A stretch of DNA of 64,000 nt. Origin: Baekduia alba. Lineage in GTDB: Bacteria > Actinomycetota > Thermoleophilia > Solirubrobacterales > Solirubrobacteraceae. This document shows positions 22,306 to 30,792 of this stretch, one piece after another. The translations under genes were made by a program, and so were the position numbers. Every line of letters begins with the position of its first letter. Positions within the stretch are counted from its first letter, which is position 1. The notes below the pieces were generated by a model that saw nothing but the letters and a program-made list of their open reading frames with translations, was not told the DNA's origin and made no database searches. The DNA lies in contig NZ_CP114013.1 in assembly GCF_028416635.1 (NCBI RefSeq), positions 372,001 to 436,000 on the forward strand, written 5' to 3'.

Positions 22306-22949
22306 TGGACATCGTCATCCCCGTGTACAGGGGCTTCACCGCGCTCGACGCGGTCGGACCCTACGAGGTGCTCTCGCGGCTGGGCCGCGTGCGGTTCGTG
22401 GGCGAGGAGATCGGGCCGGTCACGACCGAGACGGGCATGTTGTCCGTGATGGCCGAAGCGTCGCTGGACGAGGTCTCGGCGTGCGACGTGCTCGTCGTTC
22501 CGGGCGGGCCCACCACACGCGCGCTCACGGCAGACGCGGAGTGGGTGTCGTGGATCGCGCGGATCCATGAGACCACGACCTGGACGACGTCGGTCTGCAC
22601 CGGCTCGCTCCTGCTCGGCGCGGCGGGGCTGCTGCGCGGCGTCCCCGCGACGTCGCACTGGACGGAGCTGGAGACCCTCGCCGCCTCGTGGGGCGCGGGC
22701 CCCGTCGGCGGGCGCGTGGTGTTCGCCGGCGAGAAGATCGTCACGGCGGCGGGCGTGTCGGCCGGGATCGACATGGCGCTGACGTTGGCCGCGCGGATCG
22801 CGGGAGAGGACACGGCGCGCGCGATTCAGCTCGGTATCGAGTACGAGCCGGAGCCGCCGTTTGACTCCGGCTCGGTGGACGACGCCGATCCGGCGCTCGT
22901 CGCGGCGGTGCGGGCGGCGATGGCGTCACAGGCGGCGGGCGTTTCGTGA
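22302..22949 (+). CDS. DJ-1/PfpI family protein (isocyanide hydratase-like)
   Basis: A 215-residue protein with MDIVIPVYRGFTALDAVGPYEVL at the start, VLVVPGGP, and the nucleophile elbow TSVCTGSLLLGAAGLL with a following TSHW. This pattern fits the DJ-1/PfpI subgroup that includes isocyanide hydratase. The reaction is not provable from sequence. It overlaps the GlxA-type regulator by four bases and is probably co-expressed with it. Two adjacent ATG codons (22302 and 22305) are both possible starts. Confidence 0.88.
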   Translation: MMDIVIPVYRGFTALDAVGPYEVLSRLGRVRFVGEEIGPVTTETGMLSVMAEASLDEVSACDVLVVPGGPTTRALTADAEWVSWIARIHETTTWTTSVCTGSLLLGAAGLLRGVPATSHWTELETLAASWGAGPVGGRVVFAGEKIVTAAGVSAGIDMALTLAARIAGEDTARAIQLGIEYEPEPPFDSGSVDDADPALVAAVRAAMASQAAGVS

Positions 22950-23012
22950 CGGAAGTGCGGAGGGAGCGCGCCGGGTGTGCGCGTTCGCGGCGGTCGCCTC
23001 CGGGGCCGCCGC

Positions 23013-23018
23013 TATCTT
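23013..23018 (+). promoter_or_regulatory. -10 box TATCTT of recQ
   Basis: TATCTT ends 12 bases before the ATG at 23031, in the 81-bp gap after the DJ-1 gene. This suggests a very short leader. Confidence 0.4.
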
Positions 23019-23030
23019 CCGACGCCCTTC

Positions 23031-24869
23031 ATGGATCTGCGCGCCGCCCTCCAAGACCACTTCGGCTTCGCCGACTTCCGCCCCGGCCAGCAGGCCGCGG
23101 TGGAGGCGGCGGTCGCCGGGCAGGACACGCTCGTCGTGATGCCCACAGGCGCGGGCAAGTCGCTCTGCTACCAGCTGCCCGCGCTCGTGCGGGAGGACCT
23201 CACGATCGTCGTCTCGCCGCTGGTCTCGCTGATGCAGGACCAGGTCGAAGCGCTGGAGCGGCGCGCTCCTGGTGCTGCAGGGCTCATCAACTCCCAGCAG
23301 GACGCGTCGAGCAACGCCGACGTCCTCGCGCGCGCCCGCTCGGGCGCGTTGAAGCTGCTGTACGTGGCGCCGGAGCGGTTCTCGTCGCCCGGGTTCCTGG
23401 AAGCGATCCGGGAGGTCCCGATCGGCCTGTTCGTGGTCGACGAGGCGCACTGCGTGTCGCAGTGGGGGCACGACTTCCGGCCCGACTACTTCCGGCTGGC
23501 CGACGCGGCGCGGTGGCTGGGCGCCAAGGCGCTGGTCGCCTCGACGGCGACGGCGACGACCGAGGTCGCGCGGGACATCGTCGCGCGGCTGGGGCTGCGC
23601 GAGCCCGCGATCGTGACGACGGGCTTCGACCGCCCGAACCTGAGCTTCGCCGTCGTGCCGTGCGCGACGACCGCCGACAAGCACGCGCGGATCGCCGCGG
23701 CGCTGCGCGAAGAGGGCGCGACGCCGGCGATCGTCTACGCGGGCACGCGCAAGGCGTGCGACGCGCTGGCCGAGCGGCTGGGCGTCGACCTCGGCGTCGA
23801 GGTGCTCGCCTACCACGCGGGGCTGGGTCGGGCCGAGCGCACGGCGGTGCAACGGCGGTTCATGTCCGGCGGCGCCGACGTCGTGGTCGCCACGAACGCG
23901 TTCGGCATGGGCGTCGACAAGGCCGACGTCCGGACGGTCGCGCACGAGGTCGTGCCGCCGTCGGTCGAGGCCTATTACCAGGAGGCCGGGCGCGCGGGGC
24001 GCGACGGCGCGCCGGCGCGGGCGCTGCTGTTCGCCGAGAAGCGCGACAAGTCGCTGCACGTGTTCTTCATCCAGCGGTCGGAGGTCTCCGACGGCCTGCT
24101 CGACCAGGTCGCCGCGCGGCTGGTGGAGGCGGCGGTCGAGGGGCGCTTCGACGTCTCGCTGTCCTACCTGGACGACGAGGCTGAGCGCGTGCGCGCGATC
24201 GTCGGCCATCTCGCCCGGGCGGGCGTGATCCAGCCGGCGCCGTCGCCGATGGACCGCGTGCGCGGCCGGGTCGTCGGCGCCTACGACGGCCGGGCGCGCG
24301 CGCTGGCGCGGTCCTCGGCGGCCGAGGGGCAGCGGGCGCGGTGGAAGCAGTACCGCTCGGTGTGGGCGTTCGTCGAGGACGACGGCTGCCGCCGGGCACG
24401 GGTGCTGCGGCACTTCGGCGATCCGGCCGCGCCGGCGCCGATGGCGGGCGTCCCGTGCTGCGACGTGTGTGACCCGTCGCTGGTGCCGGCGGCGCCGACG
24501 CGGGCGCTGGCGGGTGGCGCCGCGGGCGCGTCGCCGCGGGCCGGGACCGCGAAGCACGAGTCCATCGACCAGGCGATCCTGTCGGTCGTGCGCGCGGCGA
24601 AGCCGTCGATCGGCCGCACGCGCGTCGCCGAGGTGCTGCGCGGCGGGCAGGCGAAGGCGCTGCTGCGCAACGGCTGGGACGGCCTGCCGGAGTACGCGAC
24701 CTACGCGCACCTGGCCGGCACGACGGTCCTGAGCCGGATCGACGCGATGGTCGACGAAGGGGTGCTGGACAAGACCGAGGGTCCGCGCCCGGTCCTGCGG
24801 CCGGGCGCGGCGGCGCCGCCGCCGGCGGCGCCCGACGGGCAGGGCTCGCTGTCGTTCGAGGCGGCGTGA
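23031..24869 (+). CDS. recQ: ATP-dependent DNA helicase RecQ
   Basis: A 612-residue SF2 helicase of DNA repair and recombination. Motifs: Walker A MPTGAGKSLCYQLP, DEAH box VVDEAHCVSQWGHDFRPDY (also the RecQ aromatic-loop region), motif VI YYQEAGRAGRDG. A zinc-binding part follows with DGCRRARVLRHFGDP and PCCDVCD (four Cys). The C-terminal region after about 500 is a divergent winged-helix/HRDC-like segment. The ATG at 23031 matches the family start MDLRAALQDHFGFADFRPGQ. The stop overlaps the purN GTG by four bases, coupling a repair helicase with purine synthesis. Confidence 0.95.
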   Translation: MDLRAALQDHFGFADFRPGQQAAVEAAVAGQDTLVVMPTGAGKSLCYQLPALVREDLTIVVSPLVSLMQDQVEALERRAPGAAGLINSQQDASSNADVLARARSGALKLLYVAPERFSSPGFLEAIREVPIGLFVVDEAHCVSQWGHDFRPDYFRLADAARWLGAKALVASTATATTEVARDIVARLGLREPAIVTTGFDRPNLSFAVVPCATTADKHARIAAALREEGATPAIVYAGTRKACDALAERLGVDLGVEVLAYHAGLGRAERTAVQRRFMSGGADVVVATNAFGMGVDKADVRTVAHEVVPPSVEAYYQEAGRAGRDGAPARALLFAEKRDKSLHVFFIQRSEVSDGLLDQVAARLVEAAVEGRFDVSLSYLDDEAERVRAIVGHLARAGVIQPAPSPMDRVRGRVVGAYDGRARALARSSAAEGQRARWKQYRSVWAFVEDDGCRRARVLRHFGDPAAPAPMAGVPCCDVCDPSLVPAAPTRALAGGAAGASPRAGTAKHESIDQAILSVVRAAKPSIGRTRVAEVLRGGQAKALLRNGWDGLPEYATYAHLAGTTVLSRIDAMVDEGVLDKTEGPRPVLRPGAAAPPPAAPDGQGSLSFEAA

Positions 24870-25486
24870 GCGGGCCGCTGCGCGTCGGCGTCCTCGCGTC
24901 CGGCAGCGGGACGAACCTCCAGGCGATCCTCGACCACGTCCACGGCTTCGAGGCCCGAGTTGTAGGGGTCGCCTCCGACAAGGTCGACGCCTTCGCCCTG
25001 GAGCGCGCGCGCACCGCCGCGGTGGCGACGAGCGTCTTCCCGCGCGACGCGTTCCCGGACCGGGCGGCACGCGACGCGGCGATCGCCGACTGGCTCGAGG
25101 CCCAGGGCGTCGAGCTCGTCGTGCTCGCCGGCTACATGGCGATCCTCGACGCGCGCTTCATCGCCCGCTTCCGCGACAAGATCATCAACGTCCACCCGTC
25201 GCTGCTGCCGGCCTTCCCCGGCATCGCCGCCGTCCAGCAGGCGATCGACTACGGCGTCAAGCTCGTCGGCGTCACCGTCCACTTCGTCGACGAGGGCGTC
25301 GACACCGGCGCGATCATCCTCCAGCGCGCCCTCGACCTGCCCTCGGCGACTGACGCCTCGGCCGTCCTCGCGGCGCTTCGTCCGCTCGAGCACGCGCTCC
25401 TCCCGGAGGCCATCCGTCTGATCGCCTCCGGCCGGGTCCACCGCGACGCGGCCAACCCCCGCCGGGTGGTCGTCGACGATACCTGA
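24866..25486 (+). CDS. purN: Phosphoribosylglycinamide formyltransferase
   Basis: A 206-residue formyl-THF-dependent GAR transformylase (purine step 3). Motifs: VLASGSGTNLQAIL (phosphate loop), the catalytic Asn-His in KIINVHPSLLPAFPG, and GVTVHFVDEGVDTGAII with the catalytic Asp. Length is normal. The GTG start overlaps the recQ stop. No purT (formate-using alternative) is seen in the window. Confidence 0.96.
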   Translation: MSGPLRVGVLASGSGTNLQAILDHVHGFEARVVGVASDKVDAFALERARTAAVATSVFPRDAFPDRAARDAAIADWLEAQGVELVVLAGYMAILDARFIARFRDKIINVHPSLLPAFPGIAAVQQAIDYGVKLVGVTVHFVDEGVDTGAIILQRALDLPSATDASAVLAALRPLEHALLPEAIRLIASGRVHRDAANPRRVVVDDT

Positions 25487-25493
25487 CGTTGCA

Positions 25494-25508
25494 TGCATTC
25501 TGAATGCA
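25494..25508. promoter_or_regulatory. operator palindrome of the toxin-antitoxin operon
   Basis: TGCATTC-T-GAATGCA is a perfect 7-bp inverted repeat around one base, located in the -35 region of the antitoxin promoter. Ribbon-helix-helix antitoxins of the FitA/VapB type autoregulate through such sites; the assignment here is by position. Confidence 0.6.
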
Positions 25509-25523
25509 AACAACGCAAAGTGA

Positions 25524-25529
25524 TATTAT
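25524..25529 (+). promoter_or_regulatory. -10 box TATTAT of the toxin-antitoxin operon
   Basis: TATTAT ends exactly seven bases before the ATG at 25537, supporting that start and a leaderless transcript. Confidence 0.6.
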
Positions 25530-25536
25530 GACCCCC

Positions 25537-25761
25537 ATGCCCAACGTCCAGATCCGCGATGTCCCGGAGGACGTGCACCGCCGGTTGAAGTCCCAGGCGG
25601 CGCTGTCCGGGCAGTCGCTCAACGAGTTCCTGCTCGCTCGCATGGGCGACATCGCGAGCGTTCCGACGGTCTCCGAGATGGCCGAGCGCATCCGCGCGCG
25701 GTCGCCGTACGACGGCCCGTCCAGCGCGACGCTCATCCGGGAGGACCGGGATCGTCGATGA
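25537..25761 (+). CDS. FitA/VapB-type ribbon-helix-helix antitoxin
   Basis: A 74-residue protein. The first 45 residues (NVQIRDVPEDVHRRLK, then SGQSLNEFLLARM) form a FitA/Arc-type ribbon-helix-helix DNA-binding domain. The remaining tail (MAERIRARSPYDG) is the likely toxin-binding segment. It would neutralise the PIN toxin encoded immediately downstream with a four-base overlap and repress the operon at the palindrome upstream. ATG 25537 is chosen over 25504 and 25528 because of the -10 box at 25524-25529. The promoter region is notably AT-rich against its surroundings, which fits acquisition as a mobile pair. Confidence 0.85.
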   Translation: MPNVQIRDVPEDVHRRLKSQAALSGQSLNEFLLARMGDIASVPTVSEMAERIRARSPYDGPSSATLIREDRDRR

Positions 25762-26168
25762 GGGTGGTGGACGCGTCGGTCCTCTGCGACTTCCTCCTCG
25801 GGCGTGACGCGGCCGTAGAAGCCCTGCTCGGGACGCCGGAGGAGGAGCATCAGCCGCTGCACTGCCCCGAGCTCGTCGAGCCCGAGACGCTCAACGCGCT
25901 GCGGCGGCTCGTCCGCAGCGGCGACCTGGACGCCCGGCGCGCCGGCGAGGCGGTCGCCGATCTCGCCGAGATGCGCGTCATCCGCCACTCCCATGCGCCG
26001 CTGCGCCCGCGCGTCTGGGCGTTGCGCGACAACTTGACCGCCTACGACGCGACGTACCTCGCGCTGGCCGAGGCGATCGACGGCAGTGTCCTGCTGACGG
26101 CCGACGCGGGTCTGGCCGACCAGGCGCGCATGGCTCTCGGCGCCCGCCGCGTTCGCCACGTCGCCTGA
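25758..26168 (+). CDS. vapC: PIN-domain ribonuclease toxin (VapC/FitB type)
   Basis: A 136-residue PIN domain. The acidic residues expected to bind Mg2+ are visible: Asp in RVVDASVLCDFL, Glu in ELVEPETLNALRRL, Asp in NLTAYDATYLALA and Asp in LLTADAGLA. VapC toxins cleave tRNA or rRNA and arrest growth until the antitoxin is restored. The ATG overlaps the antitoxin stop codon. The pair lies between purN and the acidic-protein gene. The 142 bases after it (26169-26310) hold no recognisable gene. Confidence 0.9.
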   Translation: MRVVDASVLCDFLLGRDAAVEALLGTPEEEHQPLHCPELVEPETLNALRRLVRSGDLDARRAGEAVADLAEMRVIRHSHAPLRPRVWALRDNLTAYDATYLALAEAIDGSVLLTADAGLADQARMALGARRVRHVA

Positions 26169-26310
26169 CGCACGGACGGCTGGAGCGCGATGCCACTACC
26201 CGCGCGCCAGACGAAGCGGCCGTCCGTCGTAGCCATCCCCTGGGCCGCCCGCCACGCGATCCCCATCCCGTCCCGTTGACGCGACGAGCGGCCCTGGGAA
26301 GTCCCGAAGC

Positions 26311-26697
26311 TCAGTCGTCGCCGCCCGCGGGGTGACCCGGCATGCGGCTGCCGGCGGGATCGTCGCGCTCCGGCGGGGAAGCGTCGGCGTCGGCGGAGGG
26401 CTCGTCGCGCCCGGCCTCGTCGGTCGCGTCGCGCTCGGTCGCGTCGCGCTCGGTGGCGCCGTCGCCGTCCTCGTCCGGGCCGATGGCGCCTTCCGGATCC
26501 TCGCCCTGACCCGGAGCCCCGCGGGTCTCCTCCCAGTCGCCGGCGACCGACTCGGGGTCGGCCTCCTCGCGGCGGGCGGCGGCCGCCTTCTGCGCGTCGG
26601 AGATGTGGTCCTCGAGCTCGTTGAGGTGATGCTCGAGCTCGTCGGCGCTGCGCTCCAGCTTGCGCTCGGCGTCAGCCCCGGGTCGGTCCTCGGTCAT
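26311..26697 (-). CDS. acidic coiled-coil hypothetical protein (128 aa)
   Basis: The N-terminal 60 residues (ERKLERSADELEHHLNELED, then HISDAQKAAAARREEAD) are heptad-like and helical, probably a coiled coil. The rest is an acidic, disordered tail with short direct repeats (two adjacent TERDA units) and many Asp, Glu and Gly. No family is recognised. It is monocistronic, converges on vapC and is divergent from the MarR remnant. Confidence 0.6.
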   Translation of the reverse strand: MTEDRPGADAERKLERSADELEHHLNELEDHISDAQKAAAARREEADPESVAGDWEETRGAPGQGEDPEGAIGPDEDGDGATERDATERDATDEAGRDEPSADADASPPERDDPAGSRMPGHPAGGDD

Positions 26698-26797
26698 GCG
26701 CTCGGCCTTCCCGCGGCGAGCGATTCCCACACGCGATGTCGACCGTCCCGACGGCGCCGGTACGCGCCGCGCCCATGGACGACGAACGCGACACCGC

Positions 26798-27046
26798 AGC
26801 GACCTCCACGCGCGCGTCGCCGACCTGGGGCGCGACGGCCTCATCGACCGCGAGCGCGATCCCGATGACGGCCGCCGCAATCGCGTGGGCCTCACCGCGA
26901 AGGGCCGGCAGCGGCTCAAGCGCCTCGACGCCAAGGTCGAGCAGGGCCAGGACGAGCTCCTCCAGCCGCTCACCCCGGCCGAGCGCAAGGCGCTGACGCG
27001 CCTGCTGACGCGGCTCGTCGAGCACCACGCCGACCGCCTGCGCTGA
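26798..27046 (+). pseudogene. MarR-family regulator remnant (C-terminal half)
   Basis: This stretch translates to the wing and dimerisation helix of a MarR regulator: RVADLGRDGLIDRERDPDDG, then RRNRVGLTAKGRQRLKRLD and LTPAERKALTRLLTRLVEHH. The first half, with the dimerisation helices and recognition helix, is not found upstream in any frame, and no good start codon precedes it. I read it as a decayed gene. The less likely alternative is a very short regulator-like protein. Confidence 0.6.
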
Positions 27047-27078
27047 AGCGCCCCACGACCCCGGGCCCACGGGTCGAA

Positions 27079-27084
27079 TACCAT
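27079..27084 (+). promoter_or_regulatory. -10 box TACCAT of purH
   Basis: TACCAT ends seven bases before the ATG at 27092; no Shine-Dalgarno sequence is present. Confidence 0.55.
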
Positions 27085-27091
27085 CGCCGGC

Positions 27092-28681
27092 ATGGCCTCC
27101 GAGACCTCGCCCGAGGCGCCGACCGCGCCCGGCGCCGTCCGCATCCAACGCGCGCTGCTGTCCGTCTCGGACAAGCGCGGGATCGTCGACTTCGCGCGCG
27201 GGCTCGCGGAGCTCGGCGTCGAGATCGTCTCCACCGGCGGGACCGCGACCACGCTCGTCGACGCGGGCCTCGACGTTCGCGCGATCGACGACTTCACCGG
27301 CTTCCCGGAGATCATGGACGGGCGCGTCAAGACGCTCCATCCCAAGCTCTACGCCGGCCTGCTCGCCGTCCGCGACAACCCGCAGCACCTCCAGCAGGCC
27401 GACGACAACGACATCGAGTTCGTCGACCTCGTGTGCGTGAACCTCTACCCGTTCGAGCGCACCGCCGCCAAGCGCGGCGTGGGGGAGGCCGAGGTCATCG
27501 AGAACATCGACATCGGCGGCCCGACGATGATCCGCGCGGCCGCCAAGAACCATGCCTACGCGGCCGTGGTGACGAGCCCCGAGTCCTACGACGCGATCAT
27601 CGAGGAGCTCCGCGACGCCGGCGGCACGCTCTCCATGCCCACCCGCGAGTCGCTCGCCGCCGAGGCCTTCGCCTACACCGCGCGCTACGACACCGCGATC
27701 GCGCGCTGGTTCGCCGAGAAGTCGGAGGACTTCCCGCCGCTGTTCATCCGCGCCTACGAGAAGGTCCTCGACCTGCCCTACGGCGAGAACCCGCACCAGC
27801 GCGCCGCGTACTACACGCAGGTCGGCGCGCGCGCGACCGTGCTCAGCCAGGTCAAGCAGCACCACGGCAAGCAGATCTCCTACAACAACATCCTGGACCT
27901 CGACTCCGCCCGCGCGATGGTGCGCGACTTCGAGGTCCCGGCGTGCGCGATCGTCAAGCACAACAACCCGTGCGGCGTCGCGCTCGGCACCGGCGCGCAG
28001 GAGGCCTACGCGAAGGCCTTCGCCTGCGACCCCGTCAGCGCCTACGGCGGGATCATCGCCCTCAACCGCCCCGTCGACAAGGCGACCGCCGAGCTGCTGC
28101 ACCAGCAGTTCATCGAGATCCTGATCGCGCCCGGCTACGACGACGAGGCGCTCGCCGTCCTCACCCAGAAGCAGAACATCCGGATCCTCGAGGACCAGGA
28201 GCGCCGCCTGCCCGCGCTCGGCGAGCCCGACGTCCGCCAGGTCACCGGCGGCCTGCTGATCCAGGACCGCGACTCCACGCGCGACGAGCGCGAGGACATG
28301 GAGGTCGTGACCGCCCGCCGCCCGACCGAGCAGGAGTGGGCCGACCTGCTGTTCTCCTGGCGCGTGTCGCGCGTCGTGAAGTCCAACGCGATCGTCGTCG
28401 CCCGCGACCTCGCGACGCTCGGCATCGGCGCCGGCCAGATGAGCCGCGTGGACTCGGTCCGGCTGTCGGTGGAGAAGTCCCAGGCCGAGACCCTCGCCAA
28501 CGCCGCGCTGGCCTCCGACGCCTACTTCCCGTTCGCCGACGGCCCGCAGCTGGCGATCGACGCCGGCGTCACGGCCGTCATCCAGCCGGGCGGCTCGATC
28601 CGCGACGGCGTCGTCGTCGAGGCCGCCGACGCCGCGGGCATCGCCATGGTGTTCACCAAGCGCCGGCACTTCCGGCACTAG
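27092..28681 (+). CDS. purH: Bifunctional AICAR transformylase/IMP cyclohydrolase
   Basis: A 529-residue enzyme for the last two steps to IMP. The N-terminal IMP cyclohydrolase (MGS-like) domain shows [27 protein letters not shown] and [11 protein letters not shown]. The AICAR transformylase domain carries the catalytic [14 protein letters not shown] and [14 protein letters not shown], ending [20 protein letters not shown]. Length is normal. It has its own leaderless-type promoter and is followed after six bases by a Rid-family gene. Confidence 0.97.
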   Translation: MASETSPEAPTAPGAVRIQRALLSVSDKRGIVDFARGLAELGVEIVSTGGTATTLVDAGLDVRAIDDFTGFPEIMDGRVKTLHPKLYAGLLAVRDNPQHLQQADDNDIEFVDLVCVNLYPFERTAAKRGVGEAEVIENIDIGGPTMIRAAAKNHAYAAVVTSPESYDAIIEELRDAGGTLSMPTRESLAAEAFAYTARYDTAIARWFAEKSEDFPPLFIRAYEKVLDLPYGENPHQRAAYYTQVGARATVLSQVKQHHGKQISYNNILDLDSARAMVRDFEVPACAIVKHNNPCGVALGTGAQEAYAKAFACDPVSAYGGIIALNRPVDKATAELLHQQFIEILIAPGYDDEALAVLTQKQNIRILEDQERRLPALGEPDVRQVTGGLLIQDRDSTRDEREDMEVVTARRPTEQEWADLLFSWRVSRVVKSNAIVVARDLATLGIGAGQMSRVDSVRLSVEKSQAETLANAALASDAYFPFADGPQLAIDAGVTAVIQPGGSIRDGVVVEAADAAGIAMVFTKRRHFRH

Positions 28682-28687
28682 GGGACC

Positions 28688-29074
28688 GTGGACCGCCTCG
28701 GCTCCGACCCGCCCGGCCCCTACGAGGGCAGCGTCGGCTACTCGCGCGTGGTGCGCGCCGGCCAACATGTATGGGTCGCCGGCTGCACGAGCGTCGACGA
28801 GCACGGCGTCGTCCTCGGCGTGACGCCCGGCGAGCAGATGGCGATCGCGCTGCAGGCGGTCGTCGCCGCCCTGGAGCGCGTCGGCGCGAGCGCCCACGAC
28901 GTCGTCCGGACCCGGATGTTCACCACCGACATCTCGCGCTCGGGCGAGATCGGCCGTGCCCACGGCGAGGTGTTCGGCGACGTCCGGCCGGTCACCGCGA
29001 TGTACGAAGTCTCCGGCTTCATCGACCCGCGCATGCTGGTCGAGGTCGAGGCCGACGCGTTCCTCGAGCAGTGA
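28688..29074 (+). CDS. Rid family (YjgF/YER057c/UK114) protein
   Basis: A 128-residue Rid-fold protein: VVRAGQHVWVAGCTSVDEHG, QMAIALQAVVAALERVGAS and VRTRMFTTDI. True RidA deaminases carry an Arg in the C-terminal IExxAxR segment; here the end reads VEVEADAFLEQ, so that Arg is missing and imine deaminase activity is doubtful. It starts with GTG six bases after purH and is probably co-transcribed with it. Confidence 0.85.
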   Translation: MDRLGSDPPGPYEGSVGYSRVVRAGQHVWVAGCTSVDEHGVVLGVTPGEQMAIALQAVVAALERVGASAHDVVRTRMFTTDISRSGEIGRAHGEVFGDVRPVTAMYEVSGFIDPRMLVEVEADAFLEQ

Positions 29075-29135
29075 ATCGCACCAGGAGCAGGGCCTTCTTC
29101 TTCCGTCCGGCGCGTCGCGCAACCTTCGCCGCCGC

Positions 29136-30779
29136 GTGAGCGCCACGAAGTCCAACGCCCGACACGGATTGCGGGCGTGGCAGGTCTCCGCGCTCGAGGC
29201 GATGAGCACATGGGATTCGGGGCCGTTCCTGATCTCGGCGGCGCCCGGCGCAGGCAAGACCCGCCCGTCCATCGAGATCGCCAACCGCCTCCTGAAGGCG
29301 AAGGTCGTCGACCGCGTGGCGGTCGTCTGCCCGACGACGCCGCTGACCCGGCAGTGGTCGCTCGCCGCCGGCCGCCTCGGGCTCAACCTCGTCCCGGACG
29401 CCGCCGAGCTCGTCCCGCCGCGGGACTTCCAGGGCGTCGCGGTCACCTACGCGAAGATCTCGATGGTCGCGGCCAAGTGGGGTGCGCAGTGCACGGGCCG
29501 GACGCTCGTGATCGCCGACGAGGCGCACCACCTCGGCGAGGAGCTGGCCTGGGGCGAGGGCTTCGCGCTCGCGTTCCGCAACGCCGCGCGCTGGCTCCTG
29601 CTGTCCGGGACGCCGTTCCGCTCGGACACCACGCCGATCCCGGGCGTCCGCTACGACGCCGAGGGCGTGGCGGTCGCCGACGTCGCCTACACCTACGCCG
29701 ACGCCGTGCGCGACGGGATCTGCCGGCCGGTCACGTTCGTCCCCTACGACGGCACGCTGCAGTGGCGGTCGGGCGACGACGTCATCGAGGCCGGGTTCGA
29801 CACGGTGCTGACGACCCGCGAGGCGTCGCGCCGCTACCGCACGGCGATCAGCGCGGAGCTCACCGACGGGCTCCCGCGCATCCTCGCCGCCGCGCACGCC
29901 AAGCTGCTCGAGGCGCGTGCCGCGGGGCACCGGGACGCCGGCGGCCTCGTCGTCGCCGCCGACTCCGACCACGCGCGCAAGATCGCCAAGCTGCTCAAGG
30001 ACGTGTCGGGCAAGTCGCCGACGGTCGTCCTGCACACCGAGACCGGCGCGCACAAGAAGCTCCAGGCGTTCACCGACGCGCGCGACGAGTGGATCGTCGC
30101 GGTCAACATGGTGTCCGAGGGCGTCGACATCCCACGCCTGCGGGTCGGGGTCTACGCGAGCGCCGCGAAGACGCCGCTGATCTTCCGCCAGGTCGTCGGC
30201 CGGTTCGTCCGGACGATCGCGGGCCGGCCGGCCGAGATGTCGTGGCTGTACCTGCCGGCCGACCCGATCCTGCGCCGCCACGCGACCGACGTCGAGGGCG
30301 AGCTGCGCCACGTCCTGCGCCGCCGGGAGAGCGACGAGGAGCTGTTCGAGGAGCGCGAGCCGCGGCGCGAGACCGAGAAGTCCGAGGCCGCCGAGTTCGT
30401 GGCGCTCAGCGCGGACGTCGCGCCGACGTCGCAGATGTCGCTGTTCGGCGGGCCGGCCGCGGTCGCGCCGTTCACGCCGCCGGCGCCGGTCGTCCTGCCC
30501 GAGTTCACGCCCGCGGTGTCGGCCGAGACGCCGGCCGCGCACGGCGAGCCGACGTCGCGCCTGAGCGCGTTCGAGCGCCGCAACATCCTGCGCGACAAGC
30601 GCCACCGCCTCGTCGGCGACCTCGGCCGCCGCGACCGCCGCCCGCACAAGGAGATCAACGCCTGGCTGAACCAGGCGGTCGGCGTCACCCGCGTCGAGGA
30701 CGCGACGCTCGACCAGCTCGAGCGGTCGATCGACCTCCTTCTGGACGCCTTGGCGGGCAAGGCCGCCGCGCGCCGGTAG
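29136..30779 (+). CDS. DEAD/DEAH-box (SF2) helicase
   Basis: A 547-residue protein. Walker A is ISAAPGAGKT (about residue 32), Walker B/DEAH is LVIADEAHHLGEE, motif III is LLLSGTPFRSD, and the C-terminal helicase half has MVSEGVDIPRLRVG and QVVGRFVRT. A Pro-rich linker (VAPFTPPAPVV) leads to a C-terminal basic domain (FERRNILRDKRHRLVGDLGR) that I do not recognise. Restriction-type and phage-type helicases share this core; the substrate is unknown. The GTG at 29136 is the only sensible start before the conserved region. Confidence 0.85.
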   Translation: MSATKSNARHGLRAWQVSALEAMSTWDSGPFLISAAPGAGKTRPSIEIANRLLKAKVVDRVAVVCPTTPLTRQWSLAAGRLGLNLVPDAAELVPPRDFQGVAVTYAKISMVAAKWGAQCTGRTLVIADEAHHLGEELAWGEGFALAFRNAARWLLLSGTPFRSDTTPIPGVRYDAEGVAVADVAYTYADAVRDGICRPVTFVPYDGTLQWRSGDDVIEAGFDTVLTTREASRRYRTAISAELTDGLPRILAAAHAKLLEARAAGHRDAGGLVVAADSDHARKIAKLLKDVSGKSPTVVLHTETGAHKKLQAFTDARDEWIVAVNMVSEGVDIPRLRVGVYASAAKTPLIFRQVVGRFVRTIAGRPAEMSWLYLPADPILRRHATDVEGELRHVLRRRESDEELFEEREPRRETEKSEAAEFVALSADVAPTSQMSLFGGPAAVAPFTPPAPVVLPEFTPAVSAETPAAHGEPTSRLSAFERRNILRDKRHRLVGDLGRRDRRPHKEINAWLNQAVGVTRVEDATLDQLERSIDLLLDALAGKAAARR

Positions 30780-30785
30780 TACCGT
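30780..30785 (+). promoter_or_regulatory. -10 box TACCGT of PEP-mutase-like gene
   Basis: TACCGT ends seven bases before the GTG at 30793; it overlaps the end of the helicase gene region by a base or two. Confidence 0.55.
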
Positions 30786-30792
30786 TCTGCGG

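Noticed and set aside
26672-29446. Minus-strand frame of over 900 codons spanning purH and neighbours
   Set aside because: It crosses several real genes and intergenic signals, and its product has only repetitive Arg/Val/Asp/Leu content.
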